A stretch of DNA of 64,000 bases from Streptomyces sp. NBC_01571 (GCF_026339875.1 NZ_JAPEPZ010000001.1:8866001-8930000), one strand, 5' to 3'. Counted from the first letter of the stretch, positions 1 to 8,894 are shown. A program made the numbers and translations. Notes: generated by a model from the sequence alone, not told the origin.

Positions 1-96
1 GCCCCGCACCGCACTGCTCAGCTCGTCCCGGGCAGCACATCCCGTCTGTCCGGGCTGTCACCGGTCGTCCCCGCGACCGCAGCAGTAGGAGTACGA

Positions 97-2487
97 GTGA
101 GACGAATTCCCCGTCAGGCGGCCGCAGCCGGAGCACTCGCGGCCACCGCCGCGTTGCTGGCCGTCGGTATACAGACGGTTCCGGCGGTCGCCAAGTCCGC
201 CGCCCCCCACCCCAGCCCGTTGCGCACCGGAGGGCTGGAGGCCAAGCTCACCCCGGCGCAGCACGCGGCCCTGCTGAAGAGCGCGGCGCAGAAGACGACG
301 GCGACCGCCGGCACCCTCGGCCTCGGGGCGAAGGAGAAGCTGGTCGTCAGGGACGTCGTCAAGGACCAGGACGGCACGCTGCACACCCGCTACGAGCGCA
401 CCTACGCCGGTCTGCCGGTACTCGGCGGCGACGTGGTCGTGCACACCCCGCCGGCCTCGCTGGCCGCCGGCACGGTGAGCAGCACCTTCAACAACAAGCG
501 CACCATCAAGGTCGCCTCGACCACCGCGGCCTTCAGCAAGTCGGCCGCCACCGGCAAGGCCCTGAAGGCCGCGCGCTCCCTGGTCGCCGAGAAGGCCACC
601 ACCGACAGCGCCCGCAAGGTGATCTGGGCCGGCAGCGGCACCCCGAAGCTTGCCTGGGAGACCGTGATCGGCGGCTTCCAGGACGACGGCACCCCGAGTC
701 AGCTGCACGTCATCACCGACGCCACCACCGGCAAAAAGCTCTACGAGTACCAGGGCATCGAGACCGGTGTCGGCAACACGCAGTACAGCGGCCAGGTGAC
801 GCTGACGACGACGCAGTCGGGCTCCAACTACACGCTGACCGACGGCGCCCGCGGCGGCCACAAGACGTACAACCTCAACCGCGGGACGTCGGGCACCGGC
901 ACGCTCTTCTCGCAGACCAGCGACACCTGGGGCAACGGCACTACCTCCAACGCCGCGACGGCTGCCGCCGACGCGCACTACGGCGCCGCGGAGACCTGGG
1001 ACTTCTACAAGAACACATTCAACCGCAGCGGCATCAAGAACAACGGGGTCGGCGCCTACTCCCGCGTCCACTACGGCAACGCGTACGTCAACGCGTTCTG
1101 GGACGACACCTGCTTCTGCATGACCTACGGCGACGGATCCGGCAACGCGGACCCGCTGACCTCGCTGGACGTGGCCGGCCACGAGATGAGCCACGGTGTC
1201 ACCTCCAACACCGCGGGCCTCAACTACACCGGTGAGTCCGGCGGTCTGAACGAGGCGACCTCCGACATCTTCGGCACCGGCGTCGAGTTCTACGCCAACA
1301 ACACCTCCGACCCCGGTGACTACCTCATCGGCGAGAAGATCGACATCAACGGCGACGGCACCCCGCTGCGCTACATGGACAAGCCCAGCAAGGACGGCGG
1401 CTCCGCGGACAGTTGGTACTCCGGCGTCGGCAACCTGGACGTCCACTACTCCTCGGGTCCGGCGAACCACATGTTCTACCTGCTCTCCGAGGGCAGCGGC
1501 ACCAAGGTCATCAACGGCGTCACCTACAACAGCACCACGTCCGACGGCGTCGCCGTCGCGGGCATCGGCCGGGCCGCCGCCCTGCAGATCTGGTACAAGG
1601 CGCTGACGACGTACATGACGTCCAGCACCAACTACGCCGCGGCCCGTACCGCCGCGCTCAACGCCGCCACCGCGCTGTACGGCGCCAACTCCACCCAGTA
1701 CGCGGGGGTGGCGAACGCCTTCGCGGGCATCGCCGTCGGCAGCCACGTCACCCCGCCGTCGAGCGGTGTGACCGTCACCAACCCGGGCAGCCAGTCCTCC
1801 ACCGTCGGTACCGCGGTCAGCCTGCAGGTCTCCGCCAGCAGCACCAACAGCGGCTCGCTGAGCTACGCCGCGACCGGCCTGCCCACCGGCCTGTCGATCA
1901 ACAGCTCCACCGGCGCGATCACCGGGACACCGACCACGGCCGGCACGTACAGCACCACGGTCACCGTCACGGACAGCACCGGCGCGACCGGCACCGCGTC
2001 CTTCACCTGGACCGTGAGCACCTCCGGCGGCGGCTGCACCTCGGCGCAGTTGCTCGGCAACCCGGGCTTCGAGTCGGGCAGCGCCTCGTGGACCGCGTCG
2101 AGCGGCGTCATCACGAACGACACCGGTGAGGCGGCGCACGCCGGCTCGTACAAGGCCTGGCTCGACGGCTACGGCTCCACCCACACCGACACGCTCTCCC
2201 AGTCGGTGACGATCCCCGCCGGCTGCAAGGCCAGCTTCACCTTCTACCTGCACATCGACACCGCGGAGACCACCACCAGCAGCGCCTACGACAAGCTGAC
2301 GGTCACCGCCGGATCGACCACCCTGGCCGCCTACTCCAACCTCAACAAGGCCACGGGGTACGCCCAGAAGACCTTCGACCTGTCCTCGTTCGCCGGCTCC
2401 ACCGTCACCCTGAAGTTCAGCGGTGCGGAGGACTCCTCGCTCCAGACCAGCTTCGTCGTCGACGACACCGCCGTCACGACCAGCTGA
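97..2487 (+). CDS. Secreted M4-family (thermolysin-like) metallopeptidase
   Basis: Extracellular zinc endopeptidase of 796 aa. The N-terminus is a Sec-type signal (basic RRIPR, then an Ala-rich hydrophobic stretch). An FTP/PepSY-like propeptide follows, then the M4 catalytic domain with HEMSH (His362, Glu363, His366) and the third zinc ligand Glu386 in GLNEATSD, 24 residues after the first His as in thermolysin. After the catalytic core come a putative Ig-like domain (about 555-640, repeated Thr/Ser-Gly with PTGLSINSSTG) and a C-terminal beta-sandwich around 650-796 with two Cys. The GTG start is supported by AGGAG at 87-91. The extra C-terminal domains exceed the usual M4 length and suggest binding to polymeric substrate. 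A strong hairpin follows the stop. Family assignment is firm; the substrate is unknown. Confidence 0.95.
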   Translation: MRRIPRQAAAAGALAATAALLAVGIQTVPAVAKSAAPHPSPLRTGGLEAKLTPAQHAALLKSAAQKTTATAGTLGLGAKEKLVVRDVVKDQDGTLHTRYERTYAGLPVLGGDVVVHTPPASLAAGTVSSTFNNKRTIKVASTTAAFSKSAATGKALKAARSLVAEKATTDSARKVIWAGSGTPKLAWETVIGGFQDDGTPSQLHVITDATTGKKLYEYQGIETGVGNTQYSGQVTLTTTQSGSNYTLTDGARGGHKTYNLNRGTSGTGTLFSQTSDTWGNGTTSNAATAAADAHYGAAETWDFYKNTFNRSGIKNNGVGAYSRVHYGNAYVNAFWDDTCFCMTYGDGSGNADPLTSLDVAGHEMSHGVTSNTAGLNYTGESGGLNEATSDIFGTGVEFYANNTSDPGDYLIGEKIDINGDGTPLRYMDKPSKDGGSADSWYSGVGNLDVHYSSGPANHMFYLLSEGSGTKVINGVTYNSTTSDGVAVAGIGRAAALQIWYKALTTYMTSSTNYAAARTAALNAATALYGANSTQYAGVANAFAGIAVGSHVTPPSSGVTVTNPGSQSSTVGTAVSLQVSASSTNSGSLSYAATGLPTGLSINSSTGAITGTPTTAGTYSTTVTVTDSTGATGTASFTWTVSTSGGGCTSAQLLGNPGFESGSASWTASSGVITNDTGEAAHAGSYKAWLDGYGSTHTDTLSQSVTIPAGCKASFTFYLHIDTAETTTSSAYDKLTVTAGSTTLAAYSNLNKATGYAQKTFDLSSFAGSTVTLKFSGAEDSSLQTSFVVDDTAVTTS

Positions 2488-3526
2488 CCGGCACCGGCCG
2501 AACGGGTCGGTAACAGCGCTGACGTGGGCCACCCCTCCGGGTGGCCCACGTTCGTTCACCCACCCCGCGCTCGCCTGAGCCCGGGGCGTAGCGCGTGTAC
2601 AGCGAGTCGGCGAGAGCGGACTCGTCGGGCGTGTCCTCGTCCACCCGGCGGGCGAGCCCCTCGGCTGCCGCCGTCGCGCCCTCGATCTCCACCAGCAGCC
2701 GCACCCGCTCGGTGCCGGGCCCCCGGTCGTTCAGCAGCACCCGCTCCACCAGGGCGCTCGCCGCCCCGAGACAGCTCCCGGCCATCAGCAGCTCGAACCA
2801 GACGAGACCGGCGGTCTGCACCGCGTCCAGGCTGGCCCCGGCCGGCGAGGCGGTCCGCACCAGGAGCTCCTTCGGCACCAGGACGTCGTCCAGGGTGACC
2901 TGGTCGCTCTCGGCGCCCGGCAGGAAGGTGCTGGACCAGAACCCGTTGACGCTCAGCCCCTCGCTCCCGGCGGGCACAAGAGCCACGGCCGGCTCCAGGC
3001 CCTCGCCCTCCTCGCGCGGCACCATCACGCCGGCGGTGAGCAGGTCCATCGAACGAGCCAGGCCGCACGGCCGTTTGACGCCGCTGATCCGTACGCCTTC
3101 GGGAGTCACCACGGCCGACATCGACGGCGACAGGATGCCGGTGCCGCTGTGGCCCTCGGCGAACCCCGACGCCGTGAGCCGGTTCTCCGACGCGACGCCC
3201 TGGACCAGCATCCACTCCAGGCCCTCACCGGAGTCGCTCGGCCCGACCCGGGTGGCCATCGAGAAGTGGTGCATGGTCGTCGCCACCGCGAGCGAGGGCG
3301 ACCGGCTGCCCAGGGCGCGCCGCACCCGTAGGGCCTCCAACGCTGTCGCGCCCCGGCCCCGGAAGACGGCCGGAGCCGGCAGTCCGGGCCCTCCGCTCTC
3401 CCGGAACAGCCGGATGCCGGGACTCCTGGGTCCCTCGAGTGCCATCAGCGGCACGGCCCGCAGACTCTCGGCCAGGCCCGGCAGCAGTTTGGCGAGGGCC
3501 GCGCGCTCACGCTCCAGGAACCTCAT
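2474..3526 (-). CDS. Acyl-CoA dehydrogenase, apparently 3'-truncated
   Basis: FAD-dependent acyl-CoA dehydrogenase-like protein of about 350 aa. Recognisable sequence runs from MRFLERERAALAKLLPGL through the mid-domain substrate loop (TASGFAEGHSGTG, GVKRPCGLARSMDL) into the helical C-terminal domain (EGATAAAEGLARRVDE...ALADSLYTRYA). Recognisable sequence then stops near 2582. The rest is low-complexity sequence through the protease terminator, with a stop that overlaps the protease end by 14 nt. Family members continue about 60 residues past the LYxRYA segment, so the end is probably lost. The ATG at 3526 has AAGGAG upstream. It is divergent from a thiolase with a shared palindrome, implying a fatty-acyl or aryl-CoA beta-oxidation role. 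The product may be inactive. Confidence 0.75.
   Translation of the reverse strand: MRFLERERAALAKLLPGLAESLRAVPLMALEGPRSPGIRLFRESGGPGLPAPAVFRGRGATALEALRVRRALGSRSPSLAVATTMHHFSMATRVGPSDSGEGLEWMLVQGVASENRLTASGFAEGHSGTGILSPSMSAVVTPEGVRISGVKRPCGLARSMDLLTAGVMVPREEGEGLEPAVALVPAGSEGLSVNGFWSSTFLPGAESDQVTLDDVLVPKELLVRTASPAGASLDAVQTAGLVWFELLMAGSCLGAASALVERVLLNDRGPGTERVRLLVEIEGATAAAEGLARRVDEDTPDESALADSLYTRYAPGSGERGVGERTWATRRGGPRQRCYRPVRPVPVSWS
2522..2551. terminator. Bidirectional hairpin terminator after the protease
   Basis: A perfect 13-bp stem (2522-2534 with 2539-2551) and a 4-nt CTCC loop, followed by TTCGTT. It lies 35 nt after the protease stop. The converging acyl-CoA dehydrogenase reading frame runs through the hairpin, which supports the view that this frame has lost its native 3' end. 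Confidence 0.85.
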
Positions 3527-3705
3527 GTCGTCCCTGCTCCTTGGTGCTCGGATGTCGCCGGCGGCGTCGGTTCTGTTTACGCGCCAACCGGTGGAGCCCC
3601 TCGGTCGAAGTGCCGCCGGCACACGCTCCGTGCCGAGGCGCGCGAGAGCCCCGGGATCCGCGGGACCGTGCTTTCCAAGGCGTGGGCGGCGGGCTATAGT
3701 CAAAA

Positions 3706-3720
3706 ACTAGCGGTGCTAAT
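3706..3720. promoter_or_regulatory. Putative TetR-type operator between acyl-CoA dehydrogenase and thiolase
   Basis: ACTAGC-GGT-GCTAAT is an imperfect palindrome (5 of 6 arm positions) in the divergent intergenic space. It lies just downstream of a TATAGT hexamer (3695-3700). TetR-family repressors of acyl-CoA genes often use short palindromes of this shape. No regulator gene is adjacent, so the assignment is inference. Confidence 0.4.
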
Positions 3721-3764
3721 TAATTGTTGATCCCGTCGTTCCGGTGTCCGTCAGGAGTCCTGTC

Positions 3765-4952
3765 GTGCGTCCTGTCCACTTCGCGGCGGCCCGCCGCACC
3801 CCCATCGGCAAACTGCGCGGCGCCCTGTCCGGGGTGCGGCCCGACGACCTCGCCGCGACCGTGATCCGCGGTCTGCTCGCCGACGTGCCCGCGCTCGACC
3901 CGGCCCGGATCGACGACGTCTACTGGGGCGCCGCCAATCAGGCGGGCGAGGACAACCGCAACGTCGCCCGCATGGCGGTTCTCCTCGCCGGCCTGCCCGA
4001 GAGCGTGCCCGGCGCGACCGTCAACCGGCTCTGCGCGTCGGGCCTCGAGGCCGTCACCACGGCGGCCCGCGCCATCGCCGCCGGCGAGGCCGACATCGTG
4101 CTCGCGGGCGGCTCCGAGTCGATGAGCCGGGCCCCCTTCGTCCTGCCCCGTCCCGACGAGGCCCTGCCGCACCGCATCGAGACCGTCGACACCCGGCTCG
4201 GCTGGCGGCTGGTCAACCCGGCGATGAAGGAACTGCACGGGCTCCTGTCGATGGGAGAGACCGCCGAGGAGGTCGCCGCCCGGTACGGCGTCTCCCGCGA
4301 ACGCCAGGACGCGTTCGCGCTGCGCAGCCACCAACGCGCCGCGGACGCCCGCAAGAACGGCCACTTCGACGGCGAACTGCTCCCCGTCGAGCGTCCCGAC
4401 GGGGTGATCGTCGACACCGACGAATGCGTACGCGAGGACACCTCGCTGGAGAAGCTGTCCCGCCTCAGGCCGGTCTTCCGCGCGGGCGGCACGGTCACCG
4501 CGGGCAACGCGTCGCCCATGAACGACGGAGCGGCCGGGCTGCTCCTGGTCGGCGAAGAGGCGCTGAACGACCTCGGGCTCGAGTCGCTGGGCCGGTATGT
4601 CGCCGGCGCCTCGGCGGGAGTCGACCCGGACGTCATGGGCATCGGCCCGGTGCCCGCCACGCACAAGGCGCTGGCGCGGGTCGGCTGGAGCGTCGGCGAC
4701 CTCGACGAGGCCGAGTTCAACGAGGCGTTCGCGGCCCAGGCCCTCGCCTGCGTGGACCGGCTCGGCATCGACCCGGAGCGGGTGAACCCCACCGGCGGTG
4801 CCATCGCGCTGGGCCACCCCCTCGGATGCTCCGGGGCCCGGATCCTCACCACCCTGCTGCACCGGATGCGCCGCACCGACGCCGGGCGCGGCCTGGCCAC
4901 GATGTGCGTCGGAGTGGGCCAGGGCAGCGCGGTCCTGGTCGAGCGCCCCTGA
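3765..4952 (+). CDS. Thiolase (acetyl-CoA acyltransferase, PcaF/PaaJ-like)
   Basis: Thiolytic cleavage or condensation of beta-ketoacyl-CoA, cytoplasmic, 395 aa, full length for the family. The nucleophile is Cys90 in NRLCASGLEAV. The second catalytic Cys is in GHPLGCSGAR near the C-terminus, and NEAFAAQ carries the active-site His-loop neighbour. The segment GAANQAGEDNRNVARMA resembles beta-ketoadipyl-CoA thiolases. An in-frame GTG at 3744 is possible, but GTG 3765 is preferred because AGGAG (3753-3757) sits 7 nt upstream and the protein then begins with the family-typical RPVHFAAARRTPIG. It is divergent from the acyl-CoA dehydrogenase. The exact substrate (fatty acyl, 3-oxoadipyl or phenylacetate pathway) cannot be read from sequence. 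Confidence 0.92.
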   Translation: MRPVHFAAARRTPIGKLRGALSGVRPDDLAATVIRGLLADVPALDPARIDDVYWGAANQAGEDNRNVARMAVLLAGLPESVPGATVNRLCASGLEAVTTAARAIAAGEADIVLAGGSESMSRAPFVLPRPDEALPHRIETVDTRLGWRLVNPAMKELHGLLSMGETAEEVAARYGVSRERQDAFALRSHQRAADARKNGHFDGELLPVERPDGVIVDTDECVREDTSLEKLSRLRPVFRAGGTVTAGNASPMNDGAAGLLLVGEEALNDLGLESLGRYVAGASAGVDPDVMGIGPVPATHKALARVGWSVGDLDEAEFNEAFAAQALACVDRLGIDPERVNPTGGAIALGHPLGCSGARILTTLLHRMRRTDAGRGLATMCVGVGQGSAVLVERP

Positions 4953-5077
4953 CCCCGTTTGTGTGCGCGCCGGGCGCACCCCGGGACCGTGACCGGGGGC
5001 GACCGGCCCGCGCGGGGATCATCTGACGAGACGCCCCTTACCTGGGGCAGATGCGTGGGCATAGCATCGGTCCCCGC

Positions 5078-5851
5078 ATGAACACGATGACGCTCTGGCA
5101 CATATCCGGCTGGGAATTCGCCGCCCTGGCCGCCGCGGCACTGCTCGTCGGCTTCTCGAAGACCGCCGTCAGCGGGGCCAACACGGTCAGCCTGGCGATC
5201 TTCGCGGCCGTACTGCCCGCCCGCGCCTCCACCGGCGTGCTGCTCCCCCTCCTCATCGTCGGGGACGTGCTGGCCGTCCTGACCTACCGGCGGCACGCGC
5301 ACTGGCCCACGCTGTGGCGGCTGTTCCCGGCGGTCGCGGCCGGCGTCGTCCTCGGCACCCTGTTCCTGGTGTGGGCCGACGACGGGATGGTACGGACCTC
5401 GATCGGCGCGATCCTGCTGCTGATGGCGGCGGTGACGCTCTGGCGCCGCCGGGCCGCCCCCCAGGAGGAGGAACCCGGCGCGGTCGCGACCCGGGCCGGC
5501 CGGATCAAGGCACGCTCGTACGGCGTCCTCGGTGGGTTCACCACGATGGTCGCCAACGCGGGCGGTCCGGTGATGTCGATGTACCTGCTGTCCGCCGGCT
5601 TCCGCAAACTGGGCTTCCTGGGCACCTCGGCCTTCTTCTTCCTGATCGTCAACACGTCCAAGGTGCCCTTCAGCGTGGGCCTCGGACTCATCGACGGACA
5701 CTCGCTGCTCCTCGACGCGGCGCTCGCGGCCTTCGTCGTACCGGGCGCGTTCCTCGGCAGATGGGCCGTGCACCGCATCAACCAGCTGCTCTTCGAACGG
5801 CTGGTGATCGCGGCGACGGTGGTGGGCGGGGTGCAGCTGCTGCTGCGCTGA
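5078..5851 (+). CDS. TauE/SafE-family sulfite/anion exporter
   Basis: Integral membrane permease of 257 aa with about eight hydrophobic segments in two halves. The family signatures VGFSKTAVSG-N near the N-terminus and VANAGGPVMSMYLL in the second half are present. Family members export sulfite, sulfonates or other small anions. ATG 5078 is chosen because a TAGCAT -10-like box lies 13-18 nt upstream with no Shine-Dalgarno, the usual leaderless arrangement; ATG 5051 or 5087 are alternatives. It stands 21 nt before cobK, but cobK has its own leaderless promoter signature, so co-transcription is uncertain. The substrate is not inferable. Confidence 0.88.
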   Translation: MNTMTLWHISGWEFAALAAAALLVGFSKTAVSGANTVSLAIFAAVLPARASTGVLLPLLIVGDVLAVLTYRRHAHWPTLWRLFPAVAAGVVLGTLFLVWADDGMVRTSIGAILLLMAAVTLWRRRAAPQEEEPGAVATRAGRIKARSYGVLGGFTTMVANAGGPVMSMYLLSAGFRKLGFLGTSAFFFLIVNTSKVPFSVGLGLIDGHSLLLDAALAAFVVPGAFLGRWAVHRINQLLFERLVIAATVVGGVQLLLR

Positions 5852-5872
5852 CCACCTCGTAGGCTCGGCGCC

Positions 5873-6619
5873 ATGTCCCCCCACGTCCTGGTCCTCGGCG
5901 GCACCACCGAGGCACGCCGGCTCGCCGCCGAACTGGCGGGCCGCCCCGGAGTGCGGGTGACCACGTCCCTCGCGGGGCGTGTGTCCCGGCCGGGTGCGCT
6001 CGAAGGGGACGTGCGCGTCGGCGGGTTCGGCGGGGCGGACGGGCTGGCGCGGTGGCTGCGCGAGCAGCGGGTGGACGCCGTCGTCGACGCCACCCACCCC
6101 TTCGCCACCCGCATCACCGAGAACGCGGCACGGGCCGCCGCCGCGACCGGAGTCCCGGCCGTCGTCCTGCGCCGCCCCGGCTGGCGGCCCGGACCCGGCG
6201 ACCGGTGGCACTTCGCCGCCTCCCTCGCCGAGGCCGCCGCGCTCCTCCCGCCGCTGGGCCGCCGGGTCTTCCTCACCACCGGCCGGCTGGGTCTCGCGGC
6301 CTTCGCGCACCTCGATGGACTGCACTTCCTCGCCCGGTCGGTGGAGGCGCCGGAGCCGCCACTGCCGCAGGACATCGAAGTGCTCCTCGCCCGCGGCCCG
6401 TTCACGGTGGACGACGAGTGGACCCTGCTGCGCGCGCACCGCATCGACGTCCTGGTGACGAAGGACAGCGGGGGAGAGGCGACGGCCGCCAAGCTCACCG
6501 CCGCCCGCGCACTGGGCCTGACCGTGGTCGTCGTGAGCCGGCCGCCGCTCCCGGACGGTGTCGCCGCGGTACCGGACGTGGTGTCGGCCCTGGCCCGCCT
6601 GGAGTTCGGCTCCGTCTGA
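5873..6619 (+). CDS. cobK: Precorrin-6A reductase (CobK/CbiJ)
   Basis: NADPH-dependent reduction of precorrin-6A (or the cobalt form) in corrin ring synthesis for vitamin B12; 248 aa, normal length. It has the CobK N-terminal nucleotide-binding motif VLVLGGTTEARRLA, the central DATHPFATRITENAA, and the C-terminal VTKDSGGEATAAKL. A TAGGCT hexamer about 7 nt before the ATG and the absence of a Shine-Dalgarno suggest a leaderless transcript. It converges with cobF, the other corrin gene here. No other cob genes are in the window, so these are probably an outlying pair from the main B12 cluster. Confidence 0.93.
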   Translation: MSPHVLVLGGTTEARRLAAELAGRPGVRVTTSLAGRVSRPGALEGDVRVGGFGGADGLARWLREQRVDAVVDATHPFATRITENAARAAAATGVPAVVLRRPGWRPGPGDRWHFAASLAEAAALLPPLGRRVFLTTGRLGLAAFAHLDGLHFLARSVEAPEPPLPQDIEVLLARGPFTVDDEWTLLRAHRIDVLVTKDSGGEATAAKLTAARALGLTVVVVSRPPLPDGVAAVPDVVSALARLEFGSV

Positions 6620-6822
6620 CGGGGGAGCGCGGATCGACCCGGCGCCCGAGCCGGCGTCCGGCCCACCGCGCCGGACGCGGCCTCCTCAGGTGCGACGGGA
6701 CGAGCCGCTCGGCGATACGTGACGGACGACCTGCCCAGAGGGAGCCCCGAGGGAGCAAGATGCCCTGCCCGGCGGCACGGATACCGGACGCGCCGCCCGG
6801 GGTACGGTCCCGGGCGCATGCG

Positions 6823-7064
6823 CTGCCCTCGCGACCCCCGCGGAAGCCCGCGCATCGGTGCGGTGGGTGTGTCCTGCCCCCGCGACCTTCGCTGAGGCCC
6901 GCGCAGTGGCGCGCTGTGATGTGGCCTGCCCCCTGACCTTCGCTGAGGGCTGCGCAGCGGCGGGCAGCGACGTGTCACTGCCCCCTGACCTTCGCGGAAG
7001 CCCGAGCAGCGGGAGCGGGCACGTGTCCTACCCCCGCGGACGCCTGCGCAGCAGGTACGTGTCC
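6823..7064. repeat. Decaying ~51-bp tandem array derived from the cobF 3' end
   Basis: Four imperfect units (6823-6873, 6874-6925, 6926-6977, 6978-7027) each begin CTGCCC(C/T) and end near GTGTC or GTGGC. A fifth, shorter unit (7028-7064) is the actual cobF 3' end on the minus strand. Read in the cobF direction, the consensus goes GACACG...GCGCAG...GCGGGGG-tag/cag. The last ~12 codons of cobF therefore appear to have been reiterated downstream of its stop. This array fills the second half of the 408-bp gap between cobK and cobF; 6620-6822 shows nothing else. Confidence 0.8.
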
Positions 7065-7798
7065 ATGATCCAGCCCTTGCGCTCGCGTGCCTCGGCCCGC
7101 AGCCGCTCGATCCGAGGCGCCGCCTCCGCTATCGGCCCGGAGGCGAGGATCTCGTCGGGTGTGCCGATGTACGCGCCCCAGTAGATGTCGATGTCCTCGT
7201 CGGCGTACCGCCGGAAGGCCTGGTGGGCGTCGAGCATGACGACCACGTCGTCGACACCTTCGGGGAAGCCATCCGCGAGACGCCTGCCCGTGGTGATCTG
7301 GACGGGCCCGGCCACCCGGTTGAGCCCCGTGCGGTGCCGGGCGACGAGCGCGGAGACGCTGCTGATGCCGGGCACGACGTCGTACGTGAACGCCACCGCG
7401 CCCCGGTCCAGGATCTCCTCCAGGATCCCGAGCGTGCTGTCGTACAGCGCGGGATCGCCCCACACCAGGAACGCGCCGCTCTCGTCCTCGCCCAGCTCCT
7501 CGGCGATGAGCCGCTGGTAGATGTCGGCGCGGGCGCTGCGCCAGTCCCCGACGGCGGGGGAGTAGGCGGCGCCGTCGGCGGCCCGGTCGCGGTCCGGGTC
7601 GCGGGCCTCGACCAGGCGGTACGTCCCGTCGGGCAGGTGGGCGTCGAGGATGTCACGGCGCAGCTGGACGAGGTCCGACTTCGCCTCGCCCTTGCCCAGG
7701 ACGAAGAACACGTCCGTGCTCCTCAGCGCCTTGACCGCCTGGAGGGTGAGCTGGTCGGGGTCGCCCGCGCCGATGCCGATGACATGAATCTTTCGCAC
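7028..7798 (-). CDS. cobF: Precorrin-6A synthase, deacetylating (CobF)
   Basis: SAM-dependent C1 methylation with loss of the acetyl unit in the aerobic B12 pathway; 256 aa. It has the tetrapyrrole methylase N-terminus VRKIHVIGIGAGDPDQLTLQA, the GDP loop in LVWGDPALYDST, and VPGISSVSALVARH, followed by the CobF-typical tail ending DTYLLRRR. GTG 7798 is chosen because CAGACT lies about 6 nt upstream in the leaderless spacing; a start six codons earlier is possible. It converges on cobK. Its last codons are the source unit of the downstream tandem array. Presence of CobF implies the oxygen-dependent corrin route. Confidence 0.92.
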   Translation of the reverse strand: MRKIHVIGIGAGDPDQLTLQAVKALRSTDVFFVLGKGEAKSDLVQLRRDILDAHLPDGTYRLVEARDPDRDRAADGAAYSPAVGDWRSARADIYQRLIAEELGEDESGAFLVWGDPALYDSTLGILEEILDRGAVAFTYDVVPGISSVSALVARHRTGLNRVAGPVQITTGRRLADGFPEGVDDVVVMLDAHQAFRRYADEDIDIYWGAYIGTPDEILASGPIAEAAPRIERLRAEARERKGWIMDTYLLRRRPRG

Positions 7799-7889
7799 CC
7801 CCCGAGTCTGCCGCACGCCACCGACGGGGGACGCACCGCGTCCGGCCGGGGTTCGCGCCCCGGTGCGGGCCGACGCGTGGAAGAGCCCC

Positions 7890-8417
7890 TCAGCGCGTGC
7901 TCCCGCGCAACCGGGGCGCCCAGGCCCCGGCGCTGACGGCGGCGCCGTCGCTCTCCACGAAGTCCGCCAACTCTCTTGCCCATGCGGCCAGTTCGGTGAG
8001 ATCGAGCCCGTAGGGACGGGTCCGGCCCGCTGCGTCGGTCCGCCACTCGTCGACGGCTCCGGCGCCGCGCCGCAGCAGCCGGGCGCCGCCCGTCGTATTG
8101 CCCCGGGCCGCGTGCGTGAGGCCCACCGCGAGCTGGGCCAGGCCCCGCCAGAGTGTGCGCTCGCCCTCGGGGCCCGCCTTCCAGGCGTCCTCGAAGACCT
8201 CGTGCGCGTGGAAGGGCCGCCCCGCGTCCAGCAGTGCCTGCGCCTCGGTCACCGTCTGCTCGGGGTCGCGCACGACGCCCTCCGGCTGCCGCTCGACGCC
8301 GTCCGCGCCGTACGGCAGAGGGCGGCCCAGCCCGTCCCGTGGCCGGGCGTTGCGCGCCCTGCCCTCGGTGTCCCGATCCCGCCCGCCGCTCTGCCGACTT
8401 CCGGATGTCCCGCTCAT
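7890..8417 (-). CDS. DUF309-domain protein
   Basis: Soluble protein of 175 aa. The N-terminal 50 residues are charged and low in complexity. The DUF309 core follows with the signature FHAHEVFEDAWKAGP...WRGLAQLAVGLTHAARGN, a conserved HxxxE-W helical bundle whose biochemical role is unknown. ATG 8417 is chosen because GACAAT lies about 7 nt upstream with no Shine-Dalgarno (leaderless). A longer frame extends upstream to 8519 but crosses the promoter region of the adjacent tRNA gene. It is divergent from that tRNA gene. Confidence 0.8.
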   Translation of the reverse strand: MSGTSGSRQSGGRDRDTEGRARNARPRDGLGRPLPYGADGVERQPEGVVRDPEQTVTEAQALLDAGRPFHAHEVFEDAWKAGPEGERTLWRGLAQLAVGLTHAARGNTTGGARLLRRGAGAVDEWRTDAAGRTRPYGLDLTELAAWARELADFVESDGAAVSAGAWAPRLRGSTR

Positions 8418-8519
8418 GCCCCGATTGTCGCTCGCCCGGTGCCCTCTTCGGAGCAGCCCCCGCGGTGGGGTAAAGTTCTGTCCGCACGATCCCGCGGGGA
8501 CATCGCGGGGGAAACGCAT

Positions 8520-8593
<74 letters not shown>

Positions 8594-8600
8594 CGGTGCG

Positions 8601-8640
8601 AAGGGTCTTCACGGGCGGCAGCCTGTGAGGGCCCTTTCTT
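8601..8640 (+). terminator. Terminator of tRNA-Pro copy 1
   Basis: AAGGG...CAC.GGC pairs with GCC.GTG...CCCTT, followed by TTCTT. It begins 8 nt after the tRNA, and a homologous hairpin follows the second tRNA copy. Confidence 0.75.
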
Positions 8641-8796
8641 CATGCGCCCAAGATGCCCGTTTCCTTCCTTCTCCTCCCGCGGGCTTCCGGCGGCCTCCGT
8701 GCTTCCTCGTCCGCCGGCTACCCGCGCCGCGGCACTCGCAACAGCCGCCCTGATTGTCAACTCCCCTTGCCTCAGGGGCAATTAACCGATCCCTCA

Positions 8797-8856
8797 TTGG
8801 CCCGCGCGCCCCGTGCGGGTCTAGCATCACCGACGGCCGAATACCCCGCGGGGTAT
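8797..8856 (+). promoter_or_regulatory. Promoter and CsoR/CstR-type operator of the sulfide-oxidation operon
   Basis: A TTGGCC -35 (8797-8802) and a TAGCAT -10 (8822-8827, 19-nt spacer) are followed by the perfect 16-bp palindrome ATACCCCGCGGGGTAT (8841-8856). The ATACCC...GGGTAT form is the operator shape recognised by CsoR-like repressors. The CstR subgroup senses persulfides and controls SQR and CstB genes, exactly the two genes downstream. No repressor gene is adjacent. Confidence 0.75.
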
Positions 8857-8894
8857 GCCTCGGGAGCGTGTCCCGCAGACGGCAAGGAGTCCTC

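Noticed and set aside
3938..6978. Very long minus-strand frames across the thiolase, TauE and cobK genes
   Set aside because: They are Arg/Pro/Ala-rich shadows of GC-rich genes without domains or ribosome sites.
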